Origin: an uncultured Mollicutes bacterium
GTDB lineage: Bacteria > Bacillota_I > Bacilli_A > RFN20 > CAG-288
Assembly (NCBI GenBank): GCA_900539865.1
Contig: UQDS01000001.1
Coordinates: 202,995 to 266,994 of the forward strand
Reading direction: 5' to 3'
Length of the DNA stretch: 64,000 nt
Under the pieces are notes generated by a model, which worked only from the letters and a program-made list of their open reading frames with translations, was not told the origin of the DNA and did not search any database. A program made the translations under genes and the position numbers. Within the stretch, counting starts at the first letter, position 1. The number at the start of each line of letters is the position of its first letter. Below, piece after piece: positions 8,817 through 19,261 of this stretch.

Positions 8817-10097
8817 ATGAGAACATTAGCGATTGAAGGAATGCAGTGGGGCGATGAAGGCAAAGGCAAAATCACCGACTATTATGCGAATAAAGCGGAT
8901 ATTGTTGTCAGAAGCCAAGGTGGAAATAATGCAGGACACACCATCAAACATGGAGAGCAGAAATATGCTTTACGCCTTTTACCCTCCGGAATACTCAACC
9001 CAAATGTAGTCAATGTTTTAGCCGATGGCATGGTGATCAATATCTCTTGTTTATTACAAGAGATTCAACATTTAAAGGAACAAGGGATTCACGATTTTCA
9101 CTTGCTCATTTCTAAAAGAGCCACGCTTCTTCTTCCTTATCACATCGCTTTAGATGAAGCGAGAGAAAACGCTTTGGGGAAAGCAAAAATCGGTACGACC
9201 GCAAATGGTATCGGCCCTTGCTATGAAGACAAAGCCGCTCGTTTATCTTTGCGCGTTGGGGATTTACTCTTTCCTGAATTTTTAAAGAAAAGATTACACC
9301 AAGTTCTTCCCTTAAAGAATATGCAATTGCAGTCTTTTGGCTTGCCTCCTTTTGAGGAAGAAGAACTTTATTTACAGCTTTTAAAAGAAAGAGAAGAAAT
9401 CCTTCCTTATATTCAAGACACAACTTTTTTCCTCCTACAAGCAAAAAACAACGGCAAAAAAATCCTTTTTGAAGGAGCACAAGGAGCTATGCTCTGTTTG
9501 AATTTTGGTACATTTCCCTTTGTCACCTCTTCCTCTCCTTTGGCAACGGCAATCCCCAATAACACCGGTTTACCTTTGACAGCAATCGATGGTGTTCTCG
9601 GTATTATGAAAGCCTACACCACAAGAGTTGGCGCAGGTCCTTTCCCAAGTGAACTATTTGATGAACAGGCAGAAAAGATCCGTGAAAAAGGCCATGAATT
9701 CGGCACTGTCACTGGACGGCCCCGCCGCGTTGGTTATCTCGATTTAGTGCAATTAAAGTATGTAAAAGAAATCTCTGGTATCACACACGTTGCCTTGATG
9801 CTTTTAGATGTGCTTTCTGTTGTCGAAGAATTGAAGTTGGTCACTTCCTATCAAATCGATGGCAAAGACATTAACTTTATGCCGAGCAACGAAGAAGAAT
9901 TGTCCCAAGTTCAGCCTGTCTATCTTACACTTCCTGGCTTCAGCGAAGATATCAGCAAGTGCAGAAAATATGAAGAATTACCTTTTAATTGCCGCCGTTA
10001 TATTGAAACAATCGAAGAATATCTCGGCGTTCAAATCGATGTGATTTCTGTCGGACCTGAAAAGGATGAAACAATCATTCGAAAGGAAATTTTTTAA
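8817..10097 (+). CDS. purA: Adenylosuccinate synthetase
   Basis: Catalyses IMP + Asp + GTP to adenylosuccinate, the first step from IMP to AMP. The GTP-binding QWGDEGKGK loop is at residues 10-18, NNAGHT follows, and the C-terminal half has TGRPRRVGYLD. The 426-residue length is normal. CGGAGG is 9 nt before the ATG. The TAATG junction with purB (one shared base) indicates translational coupling. No purine riboswitch fold was evident in the 250 nt upstream. Confidence 0.98.
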   Translation: MRTLAIEGMQWGDEGKGKITDYYANKADIVVRSQGGNNAGHTIKHGEQKYALRLLPSGILNPNVVNVLADGMVINISCLLQEIQHLKEQGIHDFHLLISKRATLLLPYHIALDEARENALGKAKIGTTANGIGPCYEDKAARLSLRVGDLLFPEFLKKRLHQVLPLKNMQLQSFGLPPFEEEELYLQLLKEREEILPYIQDTTFFLLQAKNNGKKILFEGAQGAMLCLNFGTFPFVTSSSPLATAIPNNTGLPLTAIDGVLGIMKAYTTRVGAGPFPSELFDEQAEKIREKGHEFGTVTGRPRRVGYLDLVQLKYVKEISGITHVALMLLDVLSVVEELKLVTSYQIDGKDINFMPSNEEELSQVQPVYLTLPGFSEDISKCRKYEELPFNCRRYIETIEEYLGVQIDVISVGPEKDETIIRKEIF

Positions 10098-11389
10098 TGA
10101 TTCCGCGCTATACATTAAAAGACATGGAGACAATTTTTACAGACGAAAGTCGTTTTCAAGCATATCTTGATGTAGAAATTGCCGCGTGTAAAGCTTATAA
10201 CAAAATTGGCTTTATCCCTGATGATGACCTTTTAAAAATCGTTAAAAATGCAAAAGTTGATGTCAAACGCATTCAAGAAATTGAGTCGACTACAAAACAT
10301 GATGTTGTTGCGTTTACACGCCAAATTTCAGAAACGTTAGGACCTGAAAAACGTTTTATTCACTATGGTTTAACAAGTACTGATATTGTGGATACTGCCA
10401 TGTCTTTACTCTATGTGAAAGCAAACGATTTCATTGAAAAACATTTAGAGACATTAAAAGAAACAATCAAAGATATCGCCGTCACCTATAAAAACACTCC
10501 TTGTATAGGAAGAACACATGGCATGCATGCTGAGGTCACCACATTTGGATTAAAATTCGCTAACTTCTATGATGAAATCAAAAGAGGTGTGGAAGAATTT
10601 AAACACAATCGCAAGATGATTGAAGTTTGTAAGCTTTCCGGTGCAGTTGGAAATTATGCAGATAACGATCCCCGCATTCAAGATTACGCTTCCGCTTTTC
10701 TTCATTTAGAAAGCGTACCAATCGCTACTCAAGTCATCTCTCGAGATAGACATGAACACTACGCAGCTTCCCTTTGCATACTCGCTTCAACTTTTGAAAA
10801 GATTGCTGTGGAAATTCGCAACCTCTCCCGGACAGAAATTCACGAAGTCGAAGAAGGGTTTAGCAAAGGACAAAAGGGGTCCTCTGCCATGCCGCAAAAA
10901 CGCAATCCGATCTCTAGTGAAAATGTGACAGGATGTGTCCGCATGATCCGCGGTTACTTACATCCAATCTTAGAGGATAACGCTTTATATCACGAACGCG
11001 ATATTTCACACAGTTCCGTAGAGCGCGTCGCTCTGATTGATATGATTGAGCTTTTTGACTACACGACTGTCAGATTGACAAACATCCTCACGCAATTGGG
11101 CGTTTTTCCAGATAGAATGTTAGAAAATATTCATTTGACACACGATGGTATTTTTGCTCCAAACATTCTAAAGCTTCTCATTCAAAAAGGATTGAGCCGT
11201 GAAGAAGCTTATGACTTGATCCAACCTTACGCTATGTCTGCCGCTCTTGGAAAAACAAACTTTAAAGAAGATATTCTCACCGATGAGAAAATCTTATCTC
11301 TTTCTAGCGAAGAAGAACTAAGCGATGCTTTTTCCTTCGAACGCAATCTTAAATATGTTGATGAAATCTATCAACGTTTAGGAATTTAA
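10097..11389 (+). CDS. purB: Adenylosuccinate lyase
   Basis: Cleaves adenylosuccinate to AMP + fumarate and SAICAR to AICAR. It is 430 residues, a fumarase/aspartase superfamily member. Visible signatures are TSTDIVDTA, GRTHGMHAE with the catalytic His, and the mobile loop KGSSAMPQKRNP with the catalytic Ser. It shares one base with the purA stop. Pairing purA with purB gives a compact IMP-to-AMP operon; no other purine biosynthesis genes are in the window. Confidence 0.98.
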   Translation: MIPRYTLKDMETIFTDESRFQAYLDVEIAACKAYNKIGFIPDDDLLKIVKNAKVDVKRIQEIESTTKHDVVAFTRQISETLGPEKRFIHYGLTSTDIVDTAMSLLYVKANDFIEKHLETLKETIKDIAVTYKNTPCIGRTHGMHAEVTTFGLKFANFYDEIKRGVEEFKHNRKMIEVCKLSGAVGNYADNDPRIQDYASAFLHLESVPIATQVISRDRHEHYAASLCILASTFEKIAVEIRNLSRTEIHEVEEGFSKGQKGSSAMPQKRNPISSENVTGCVRMIRGYLHPILEDNALYHERDISHSSVERVALIDMIELFDYTTVRLTNILTQLGVFPDRMLENIHLTHDGIFAPNILKLLIQKGLSREEAYDLIQPYAMSAALGKTNFKEDILTDEKILSLSSEEELSDAFSFERNLKYVDEIYQRLGI

Positions 11390-11476
11390 CTTTTAATAAT
11401 GCTTTTTTCAATATAACATCTTATTTTGTTATATTAAGAACGGCATTTTTCATTATTCAATTTTATCTTCTTCCAA

Positions 11477-11506
11477 TAAAAAAGGACGGTGTTAATTTTC
11501 CGTCCT
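11477..11506 (-). terminator. Terminator of the split lipoprotein gene
   Basis: Minus strand: stem AGGACGG / CCGTCCT (11483-11489 with 11500-11506) followed by six T. It lies about 10 nt beyond the stop at 11516. Confidence 0.82.
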
Positions 11507-11515
11507 CTTTTGATT

Positions 11516-12847
11516 TTAAATCAGTGTATTCACGTCGACGATACCATATTCCGAGAACGTCATTTTGACACGTAAATCACCACATGACATGTCGATTGTT
11601 TTGATTTTTCCTTCTTCTAAATAGATATCTAATTTCTCGTTGCTGGAAGTAAAATCACTCTTGTCCGTAGCTAAAAAACTCGGGATAAAGAAGCCGCTAG
11701 CTAAATTCGACAATTCACTGTAACAGGAGTACTTCACACCATCTTCACTTTGGAAAATCTCCGGTTTTACTCCCGTCACAACACCTTTGATTCCGATTGT
11801 ATCAATGGTAAAGTTTGTCTTGTTTTCTAAAATATAGCCTTGTTCTTGCTGATAAAGATAACGAGAAAGAACCGAATCTGTTTCATTTTCTTTCTGATAC
11901 AATTCTGTCTTATAATCTGATTCACCGATGGGTTTCATCAACACTTTATTCGCATCAAAATAGATGTCTAATTCATTTGCACTTGTTCCCGTATCCAAAT
12001 CTTCTTCACGCTGATAATTGATTTTATAATTACCTTTTTATAATTCTAAGAACGCAGCGGCAAGAGATTCATGAACTTCTTGATGTTCAAATGGTGTCAA
12101 CAAGGGAATGGTTGTCTCTCCTGCAAGACTGAAGAGATATTCACCGACAATATAAGACTTCAAGTTGTATTTTTCACCTTCCACTTTATTTGTAAAAGTA
12201 AAGGAAACAACGCCTGTCTCGTCCATCGTGAAATGATAATCCGTCAAGGTTTTGATTTTCTTGCCCATCAATCCGCTTGCAAAATCTGTCGCCGCTTCTA
12301 CATTCAATTTAACTTGACCTTGCTCTACCATCAAATCTTCTTCTGTTATTGTAGAGAACGGATTGCCATACACAGTGGCAAAATCAGCAATTTCATCTGT
12401 TGGAAGATTATCGTCTCCGATGACATAAACGGGTTTCAGCTTTATTGTGTTTTGCAGATCTAGAATTTGCTCATATGTTTTTTGATCTTCGCCTTTCACA
12501 TACACTTTTTCGTATGTGGCAATATCAAAGCCAAAGTCGCGTTCAAAATGTTCAAAGAAAGCAGTCTCTGTGTATTTTTTTGTTGTTTCAATCTTACTGT
12601 TCATCGCAGTGTTGTCATAGGAATATTCAAAATATCCTGTGGAGGTAACACTCGTTTTTAACGGGGCCAACTGATCTAGAAAAGCAGCGATTTGCTCTTG
12701 ATCTGTGATTGTAGAAACAGAAGATTCACTCTCTTGTTCTGTTGTATTTAGCGATTCTTCGGTAGGTTTATTTTCGGTTGTTACCCCACCCTTTCCACAG
12801 CCGACTAACAATGGGAATAAAAACAATAAGTAAATATTTTTCTTCAT
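11516..12847 (-). pseudogene. Lipoprotein gene split by a single in-frame TAA
   Basis: The N-terminal part (12847 to 12038) encodes a 269-residue lipoprotein with signal peptide and lipobox LLVGC (lipidated Cys about residue 17), a Ser/Thr/Glu linker, and a beta-rich domain. It stops at TAA 12038-12040. The same frame then stays open without a gap for about 174 more codons to 11516. That second half begins KGNYKINYQ and resembles a second copy of the first domain's architecture. The gene's terminator lies after the second half, not after the TAA. It is either a recently broken two-domain lipoprotein or a stop that is read through. The start has AAAGGAGA inside the upstream gene. Confidence 0.78.
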
Positions 12848-12849
12848 TT

Positions 12850-15183
12850 TTATCTCCTTTCTAATACGGAGGTGCTATAAGAAACTTTAATGCTGAGTTT
12901 TGTACCTGTCTTATCTAAAACCATAGAAGTGATTTCATCATAGCCTTCAATCAAATTCTGATTAGAAAGGACGATTTCACCATTTTGAATACTCCATTCA
13001 AATTCGATATCGGTATCTAACCAACCGGAATATAAATACTGGTATTTGCCTGTGTGGTCCGCATTAAATTTGCAAGTGTAGATATCGCCGTACTCTTCTA
13101 AATACCACTCGTGATTGATCAAATTTTCTTCAATCGCAGCAGGATCTAAAGGAAGGACAATATCGAAAGAAATCGTTGCTTTTAACGGAGTACCAGCGCT
13201 CGAATTTGCACTTGTGACGAATTCGAGGGTGACCTTTCCTTCTTGCTTTACACTCTCATTGATTTTTAAGGTATAAACGCCTTTTCTATCCTTAACCTCT
13301 TCTAAAACAGCCAAGTCATTTCCTTCAATGATACTTGCGGTGTAATTTCTATCGATACAATCGATAGGAGAGACAGTAGCGGAAATATTTTCAGCTACTT
13401 CACCTGGCAACAAGGAAGTAGAGCCACGGTAATTGATTTTGATATTTTCAACCGGCAATTCTTCGGCAGTAATCTGATATTCTTTCTTTACCCCCTTGGA
13501 AGAAGTCACAACAATTGTCGCTGTTCCTACATTAGTGATACGGAAACCCTTATTAGAAATTTCAGCAACCGGTTTTTCCTTATCTGTAATAATATCTGTC
13601 ACTTTGACATCATCGATAAGAGCACTTGCTGTTTCCGGAGCAAATGTTTTCACTTTCGGATTGTAATACTGACCGACATAATATTTTTTATACGAGCTGT
13701 TTGTACATTCAAAGTCAACATCAAAGTCTTGATAATAATATGGATCTAAAGTCAAAGGATCTAAGGCTTGTGTTTTTTCACCCAATGTCAACGTGAGATT
13801 ATAATCCATCGTGGAACTGGGTTTTGCATCAGCTAAAAGATTACCTTCTTCATCGAAAGGATTGTCATAACCATAATCAAGAGCCTTATATTGCGCTTTT
13901 GTCACTACGAAATTGACATCGTATGTCAAAGTAAGAATCTTAGAGTAATATTCTGTGTAATAAGCGTTTCCTTGTGCGTAATTGGCTTTGATCGTAAAAA
14001 CATTGTTTTCATCAGTTATTTCGTATGCGGCTTTTGCATCATCAGATCCCATTTCATCAGAACGAGTGAGGAAATTGTCAAAGACAATTCCGCTTAAGCC
14101 ATAGGAACAATCATAATACAACGTAGTGCTTTCAAATTTTGCCTGTTCTGCAGTGTAAGCGTCTTTGATTTCTACCTTTTCAAAATCAGTGAGGGTGTTC
14201 TCTAAGTCATAAGTCAAAGTCACCATATGGTTATCGATGACTTTTCTTCTTTTTACATAATTTGAGGAAGACGATGTAGAAGTTTTCTCTTCTCTCACTT
14301 CATCAAGATATAACTGCGCCGTGATCGTATCTTCGAAAGAAACATCACCATTGGATTTGAGTTTCTTGATATTCAAAGAAGAAGCAACGCCTTGTTCTCT
14401 CTCTTTTTCATAAGTGCTCGTCTTAAGATTATCAAGTTTTTTCATCAAGAAATCATTTTCCGAATAGATGGCAAAATAAATATCTTTAAACAGAGAGCTA
14501 TGCGGATGAGAAACAGTCACTTTAATGCGAATATAGGCCTTGTTATAAGTGGTGATTTTTCCATTCTCATCAATGGTTAAATAATCTTCTTTTCCTTCTT
14601 CTACAGTGTAAACTAACTCTTTATCGGTCGCGTCACTTGGTAAGACAGAAGCGTCTAATTGATATTCAGAGTTTGTTTTTAAAACATATTTATTGATGAT
14701 AGAACCATCAATTTCTTCTTTTTCAACAACCGAAGAACCAGCGACACTCAACGCAATATCTTCAGCCTCAACGATGCGGTCAACAGTGATAGAAACCACG
14801 GAAGAAACACTGGGGGTTGAAACGGAAACAATCGATAATTGACAATTTCCTTCCTTCAATGCAGTGACAGTACCATCATCAGAAACACTGCAAACGGATT
14901 CATCATCTACTTTAAAAGTAACGCGTTTATCACTTGCGTTTGCAGGCAATACTTCATAAGCAACCTGTTTTTTATCTCCGACATACAAATGAAGATTTTC
15001 TTGTACTTTAATCTCGGTAACACTCTCGGGAATTTCAGTGTTGATAGATTCTTCCGTGTTCGGTTGAGAAGTTGTTGTTTGCTCTGTAGGAGGTGTAACA
15101 CTATCAGTGGACGGATTAGAGTTACATCCCACCAGCAAAGAGGACAATAACAACAAAGAGACTGCTATTTTTTTCGTTTTCAT
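12850..15183 (-). CDS. Large lipoprotein with bacterial Ig-like (Big_2) domains
   Basis: A 777-residue surface lipoprotein. It has a signal peptide with lipobox LLVGC (Cys about residue 20) and a Thr/Ser/Pro linker. Two Ig-like domains of Big_2 type follow (about residues 55-135 with YEVLPANASDKRV and GTVTALKEG, and about 138-240 with VLPSDATDKELVYTV). A long unclassified middle and a further Big_2-like strand set (about 520-690) come next. The C-terminal module (about 695-777) has the look of a lipocalin-like small beta domain. Such proteins are anchored outside the membrane and bind ligands or polysaccharide; the ligand is unknown. The downstream lipoprotein starts 2 nt after its stop. Confidence 0.85.
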   Translation of the reverse strand: MKTKKIAVSLLLLSSLLVGCNSNPSTDSVTPPTEQTTTSQPNTEESINTEIPESVTEIKVQENLHLYVGDKKQVAYEVLPANASDKRVTFKVDDESVCSVSDDGTVTALKEGNCQLSIVSVSTPSVSSVVSITVDRIVEAEDIALSVAGSSVVEKEEIDGSIINKYVLKTNSEYQLDASVLPSDATDKELVYTVEEGKEDYLTIDENGKITTYNKAYIRIKVTVSHPHSSLFKDIYFAIYSENDFLMKKLDNLKTSTYEKEREQGVASSLNIKKLKSNGDVSFEDTITAQLYLDEVREEKTSTSSSSNYVKRRKVIDNHMVTLTYDLENTLTDFEKVEIKDAYTAEQAKFESTTLYYDCSYGLSGIVFDNFLTRSDEMGSDDAKAAYEITDENNVFTIKANYAQGNAYYTEYYSKILTLTYDVNFVVTKAQYKALDYGYDNPFDEEGNLLADAKPSSTMDYNLTLTLGEKTQALDPLTLDPYYYQDFDVDFECTNSSYKKYYVGQYYNPKVKTFAPETASALIDDVKVTDIITDKEKPVAEISNKGFRITNVGTATIVVTSSKGVKKEYQITAEELPVENIKINYRGSTSLLPGEVAENISATVSPIDCIDRNYTASIIEGNDLAVLEEVKDRKGVYTLKINESVKQEGKVTLEFVTSANSSAGTPLKATISFDIVLPLDPAAIEENLINHEWYLEEYGDIYTCKFNADHTGKYQYLYSGWLDTDIEFEWSIQNGEIVLSNQNLIEGYDEITSMVLDKTGTKLSIKVSYSTSVLERR

Positions 15184-15370
15184 TTACTCGCTCCTTTTTT
15201 AACATATCTATAAATATATATTCAACATGTGTAAAGAAATAAGAAACAAAACAATTATATCACATATGTTTATGAAAGCGCTTTTACAGATATTGTTTAA
15301 GGGTTTGAGCTCATTAAAAGCACACCAAAAGGCAGCCATCAACACATAAATTTTCTATTAGATCGTTTTC

Positions 15371-17905
15371 TTATTCGATGCTCTTTAGAGATTGAATCAT
15401 CTTAACTCGTTTTACTTTGGTTGCAAAATACAAATTGATGATAAATGCCACAACAAAAGTACTTAGGAAACTATAACCATAAGAAGCAAGATAAATATGC
15501 GGAAGATACGCAATCAAATCAATCGTGTTTGTATTGAGAATCAACATCATAAACGGATAACCAGCTAACATCCCCAAAAGAACACCGATGAAAGTTAAAA
15601 ACATCGTTTCAAAAAGAAGGGCTAACGAGATTTCTCTCTTTCGGAATCCTAAAACTCTCAGCGTGGCAATGTCGCGGGTTCGCTGATTGAAATTTAAACG
15701 CGAAAAATTATACAAAACGATAAACGCCAACAAAACAGCAAAGATTTTTACCGCTGCTGTCATTAAATCAACAGCGCTGACAACCTCATTAATTTTCTGT
15801 TTCATTGCTGTTGTTGTCGTAAACGAATCCACGACATTGTTGTATTTCTTTAAAAACTTTTCTTGAAATTGAGTATCGTTTAAATACGATGCGTTTGCTT
15901 TGATCCACACTTTATTGAACTTTACCTCTTTATCAAAAAAGGCTTCGTTGTCATATGAGAGTATTGCACCATTAAAGTAAAAGGCTTCATATAGTGCGGA
16001 AACTTTTACCTTAAACTTTTGATTTTGAATGGTAAAAACAATCTCATCTCCAACTTTTGCATTGATATTTTCCGCTAATTTTTTAGCAAGAACAACGCCT
16101 CCTTTTTCGGGTGTTATACCTAATGATGTATCGTATTTCGAAAGGACGTAAACAGCTCTTGTCTGTTGCGTTCCGCTATCCTTAAAGAAAGTTGCTTCCT
16201 TAAAATAATATGGTTCTATAGAGGTAATATCTTTATTATCATCAAATGTATTATCGATTTTTTCCACACTCATTTCCCTTTTTAAATGAAGGTCCATATC
16301 ATAATTCATAAAGTTTTTAGAGTCTACCTGAATGCCGTAATTCAAGGTGTCCTGTAAACCGAAACCGCTGACCAACAGCATGGTACAGCCAAGGGAACCG
16401 ACAATTACCATAAGCGATTTAAAGAAGTTTACCTTAATATTTCTAAATGCCATAGAAATAGAAAGTGCAAAGATGTGCTTATCTTTTTTAATGTGACTTT
16501 TTCCTTTGAATTTTGGAATTTGAGGGCGCATAGACTCTACCGGTTTTAGATTCAATTCCTTGCGAATTACAAGGTAAGTGACTAAGAAAGAGATGAGTAG
16601 AAAAACGGCATAAGTGAGAACCAAACTCAGCCAAGGATAAATGATAACTCGTTTTGGCAATGAATAAAGTATATTGTATTTCGTTCCTAAAATAGCGCTG
16701 ATTAAATACGGGCCGACAATCGCGCCAATGAAGGTTGTAAAAGTGATCAATAATCCAGTTAAAAACAAATAACTTTGTAATATTTCCTTGCGTGTATAAC
16801 CTAACGCTTTCAAGGTTCCGATTTGTCCTCTCTCTTCCATCACCATTTGAGACAAAGTGGTCAAAATAACAATGAGGGCTACACCAAAGAAGAAAAACGG
16901 GAAGACATAACAAAATTGACGCGCTTGCTGACTATCTGTGTTCACCACAAGATAAAAAGGCATTTCTTCTTTCCCCGTGAGCAAGTATAAATTATTTTTC
17001 TCTTTTTTATAAAAATACTGATAAATCTCGTTGCGAATAGAATCTCGCTTGTCTTCATCATCCACTTTGATCAAATATTGGTTGTAAATGTTCACATGGT
17101 TGATTTCTTCAAAGCTGAAGTGAAAATATTCTTCAAATAAATCAATGATTGTCTGATATGATTCCACCTGATAGTTTTTCTTCACTTCCGCAATAAGGCT
17201 CTCTTTAAATGTTGGGAAAGACATCATGACAAGCGATCCTGAAAAAGTTGTCGCACTGATATTTTCCGGGTGTTGCATATAGCCTGTTGGCTGAGACGCA
17301 AAATTCATATAACCATCGGATAGAATATTTTTTCCTTCTTCCTTTAAATGATTATTCGTAATCTCTTCCATGAGATTATAATCGTCGTCTCCAATTCCAA
17401 GAGACTTTAAATCGATTGATAGATTCGCTATCGTCTCTGGTCCATTAGGAACAAAAGAAGTGCCGTTATTTTGAGTTTTGAATTTTTTATCCACATAAAA
17501 GAAGTGCTGACTATCGCTCTTGCACAACGGCTCTATTTCCCCATAAGGTCTAGATAAGTGAGGTAACGTATTTTCGATACACAAAAAGACATTTGCATCT
17601 CCATAGCGAGCGGGTAGATAAATTCTACCTTCGATTTCACCTTCAGAACCAACAATTGACTTCAACTGAAATTCATCGTCCGGATGATAAGAATCCACCG
17701 TCACAAACAGATCGGGGATATTTCCTTTTTCAAACGCAGTATCAATTTGATTTTGAAAAGTCAACGCGTTAGACCTTAACCCTATGAACAAAGTGATAGA
17801 GATGGCACCCATAAAAATAATCGATAGAAATTGAGCGATATTATTTCGTATATTGCGGATTCGATCTTTGAAAATCAAACGCAGCGGTGACTGTTTCTTT
17901 ACCAT
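15371..17905 (-). CDS. ABC transporter permease with two FtsX domains (MacB-type)
   Basis: An 844-residue permease of the MacB/LolE superfamily. One TM helix at about residues 20-40 is followed by a large extracytoplasmic domain (about 45-330). The first FtsX core has three helices (about 335-460), with the coupling-helix motif GTLKALGYTRKEIL. A further TM (about 495-515) precedes a second outer domain. The second FtsX core (about 715-840) has the repeated motif ATLRVLGFRKREI. Such systems use ATP hydrolysis to move lipids, lipoproteins or peptides mechanically rather than by canonical transport. It overlaps the ATPase gene by 7 nt. Confidence 0.92.
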   Translation of the reverse strand: MVKKQSPLRLIFKDRIRNIRNNIAQFLSIIFMGAISITLFIGLRSNALTFQNQIDTAFEKGNIPDLFVTVDSYHPDDEFQLKSIVGSEGEIEGRIYLPARYGDANVFLCIENTLPHLSRPYGEIEPLCKSDSQHFFYVDKKFKTQNNGTSFVPNGPETIANLSIDLKSLGIGDDDYNLMEEITNNHLKEEGKNILSDGYMNFASQPTGYMQHPENISATTFSGSLVMMSFPTFKESLIAEVKKNYQVESYQTIIDLFEEYFHFSFEEINHVNIYNQYLIKVDDEDKRDSIRNEIYQYFYKKEKNNLYLLTGKEEMPFYLVVNTDSQQARQFCYVFPFFFFGVALIVILTTLSQMVMEERGQIGTLKALGYTRKEILQSYLFLTGLLITFTTFIGAIVGPYLISAILGTKYNILYSLPKRVIIYPWLSLVLTYAVFLLISFLVTYLVIRKELNLKPVESMRPQIPKFKGKSHIKKDKHIFALSISMAFRNIKVNFFKSLMVIVGSLGCTMLLVSGFGLQDTLNYGIQVDSKNFMNYDMDLHLKREMSVEKIDNTFDDNKDITSIEPYYFKEATFFKDSGTQQTRAVYVLSKYDTSLGITPEKGGVVLAKKLAENINAKVGDEIVFTIQNQKFKVKVSALYEAFYFNGAILSYDNEAFFDKEVKFNKVWIKANASYLNDTQFQEKFLKKYNNVVDSFTTTTAMKQKINEVVSAVDLMTAAVKIFAVLLAFIVLYNFSRLNFNQRTRDIATLRVLGFRKREISLALLFETMFLTFIGVLLGMLAGYPFMMLILNTNTIDLIAYLPHIYLASYGYSFLSTFVVAFIINLYFATKVKRVKMIQSLKSIE

Positions 17906-18603
17906 TGTACTTCCTCCGGCAAAAGAGGATTCTCATTTTGAATATCAGAAATAATTTTGCCATCTGCTATGGTGATGACTCGTTTTGCACATAAGGCGAT
18001 TTTTGAGTTGTGTGTAACAACTACCACATTCTTATGATATTTGTGCGAAATTTCATGTAGCATAGACAAAATTTGACATCCAGTTTTAGTATCTAACGCC
18101 CCTGTCGGTTCATCACATAATAGGAGACTAGGATTTTTCACAACTGCTCTTGCTATTGCCACACGCTGTTGTTCACCTCCAGACAATTGAGAAGGGAAAT
18201 TATTCGCGCGATTTTCTAAACCCACTTGTTTCAACACTTCCCTACTATCTAAAGGATCGTCAGCAATAGCGGCGGCTAGCTCTATATTTTCAAGAGCAGT
18301 TAAATTTGGCATAAGATTATAGAATTGAAAAACAAAACCTATATTTTTACGGCGAAAGAACACCAGCTTTTTTTCGTTGTAATCTGTAACTTCTTCTTCT
18401 TGAATGCGATATGTACCTTCCGTTGCTGAATCCATTCCACCCATAATATTTAAAAGAGTAGATTTACCAGCGCCAGAAGCACCTAAAATAACAACAAAAG
18501 AACCTTCTTCTAAATCAAAATTAATTCCGTCAAGCGCCCTAACTTCATTTTCTTGTCCGCGATTATAGATTTTGGTTAAATTTTCAATATGGATGTTGTA
18601 CAT
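17899..18603 (-). CDS. ABC transporter ATP-binding protein (MacB/LolD-type)
   Basis: The 234-residue ATPase partner of the FtsX permease just downstream. Walker [10 protein letters not shown] is at residues 41-49, the Q-loop is FVFQFYNL, the signature is LSGGEQQR, Walker B is [12 protein letters not shown], and the H-loop is VVTHN. AAAGGA precedes the ATG and TATAAT lies about 15 nt upstream. It sits among five lipoprotein or secreted-protein genes, suggesting a role in envelope protein or lipid handling or resistance to a lipid-directed compound. No two-component regulators are adjacent, unlike BceAB loci. Confidence 0.94.
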   Translation of the reverse strand: MYNIHIENLTKIYNRGQENEVRALDGINFDLEEGSFVVILGASGAGKSTLLNIMGGMDSATEGTYRIQEEEVTDYNEKKLVFFRRKNIGFVFQFYNLMPNLTALENIELAAAIADDPLDSREVLKQVGLENRANNFPSQLSGGEQQRVAIARAVVKNPSLLLCDEPTGALDTKTGCQILSMLHEISHKYHKNVVVVTHNSKIALCAKRVITIADGKIISDIQNENPLLPEEVQW

Positions 18604-19261
18604 ATCCTTTCCTCTATTATAAATATTTTATCAAAACTAAAATGAAGCGAACATATAAAGTAAAGAAAATTGTAATTTATAAATATATTTGTATAAATTA
18701 AACAATATATATATATTTATCTAATATTTATGAAAAATCATTCTTGCGTGTTTTTCCTAAAGCATTTTAAAACAACAAAAAAATAAAAAAATATATAATG
18801 ACGCTGGTAACTTGAAAAACTTTAAATTAAGTCAATCTGTGATCTATATATATTTTCTTTTAAATTTATAAGAAAATGATTAAAAAAGATTAAATAAAGC
18901 TTAATAAATCAATTTATTTTTTTAATAAACTGATGAAAAATTATTAATTTATGTTTACTTTTTGTACAAATATTCATAAATGTACAATTAATAAATTAAA
19001 TTGATGAAAGATGAAGTAAATTTAAACCTTAAAAAGCACTTTTGTGTTAATTTGTATTTATACATAGTATATATACTATGTATATCATTAAAACTCCGCC
19101 ATTATGACTGAACAATAATTATATATTTGTTCAATATTGATAGTGCAATATTAAAAAAGTTTTAGATTTATTTAATGAAACTATTGGATTTTTTTAAGAT
19201 TCACATATAATATAGTTACCATCCTAAAAAACATAGCAAAACGAAAAAGGAGAAACACATT
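18604..19261 (+). other. AT-rich intergenic region, 658 nt, no gene
   Basis: Extremely AT-rich DNA between the divergent ABC exporter and the Asp-rich lipoprotein. It contains several short AT palindromes (for example around 19070-19085, TATATACTATGTATATCA-like) and a good promoter at its right end. No open frame of size, no tRNA and no terminator were found. It may carry a curved upstream activating tract for the lipoprotein promoter, but that is inference. Confidence 0.6.
19184..19211 (+). promoter_or_regulatory. Sigma-A type promoter of the Asp-rich lipoprotein
   Basis: TTGGAT (19184-19189), 16-nt spacer, perfect TATAAT (19206-19211). Transcription would start near 19218, leaving a leader of about 44 nt with GAAAAAGGAGAAA before the ATG. 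Confidence 0.65.

Noticed and set aside
18604..19261. Replication origin in the AT-rich gap
   Set aside because: No DnaA-box cluster and no dnaA, dnaN or gyr genes nearby.
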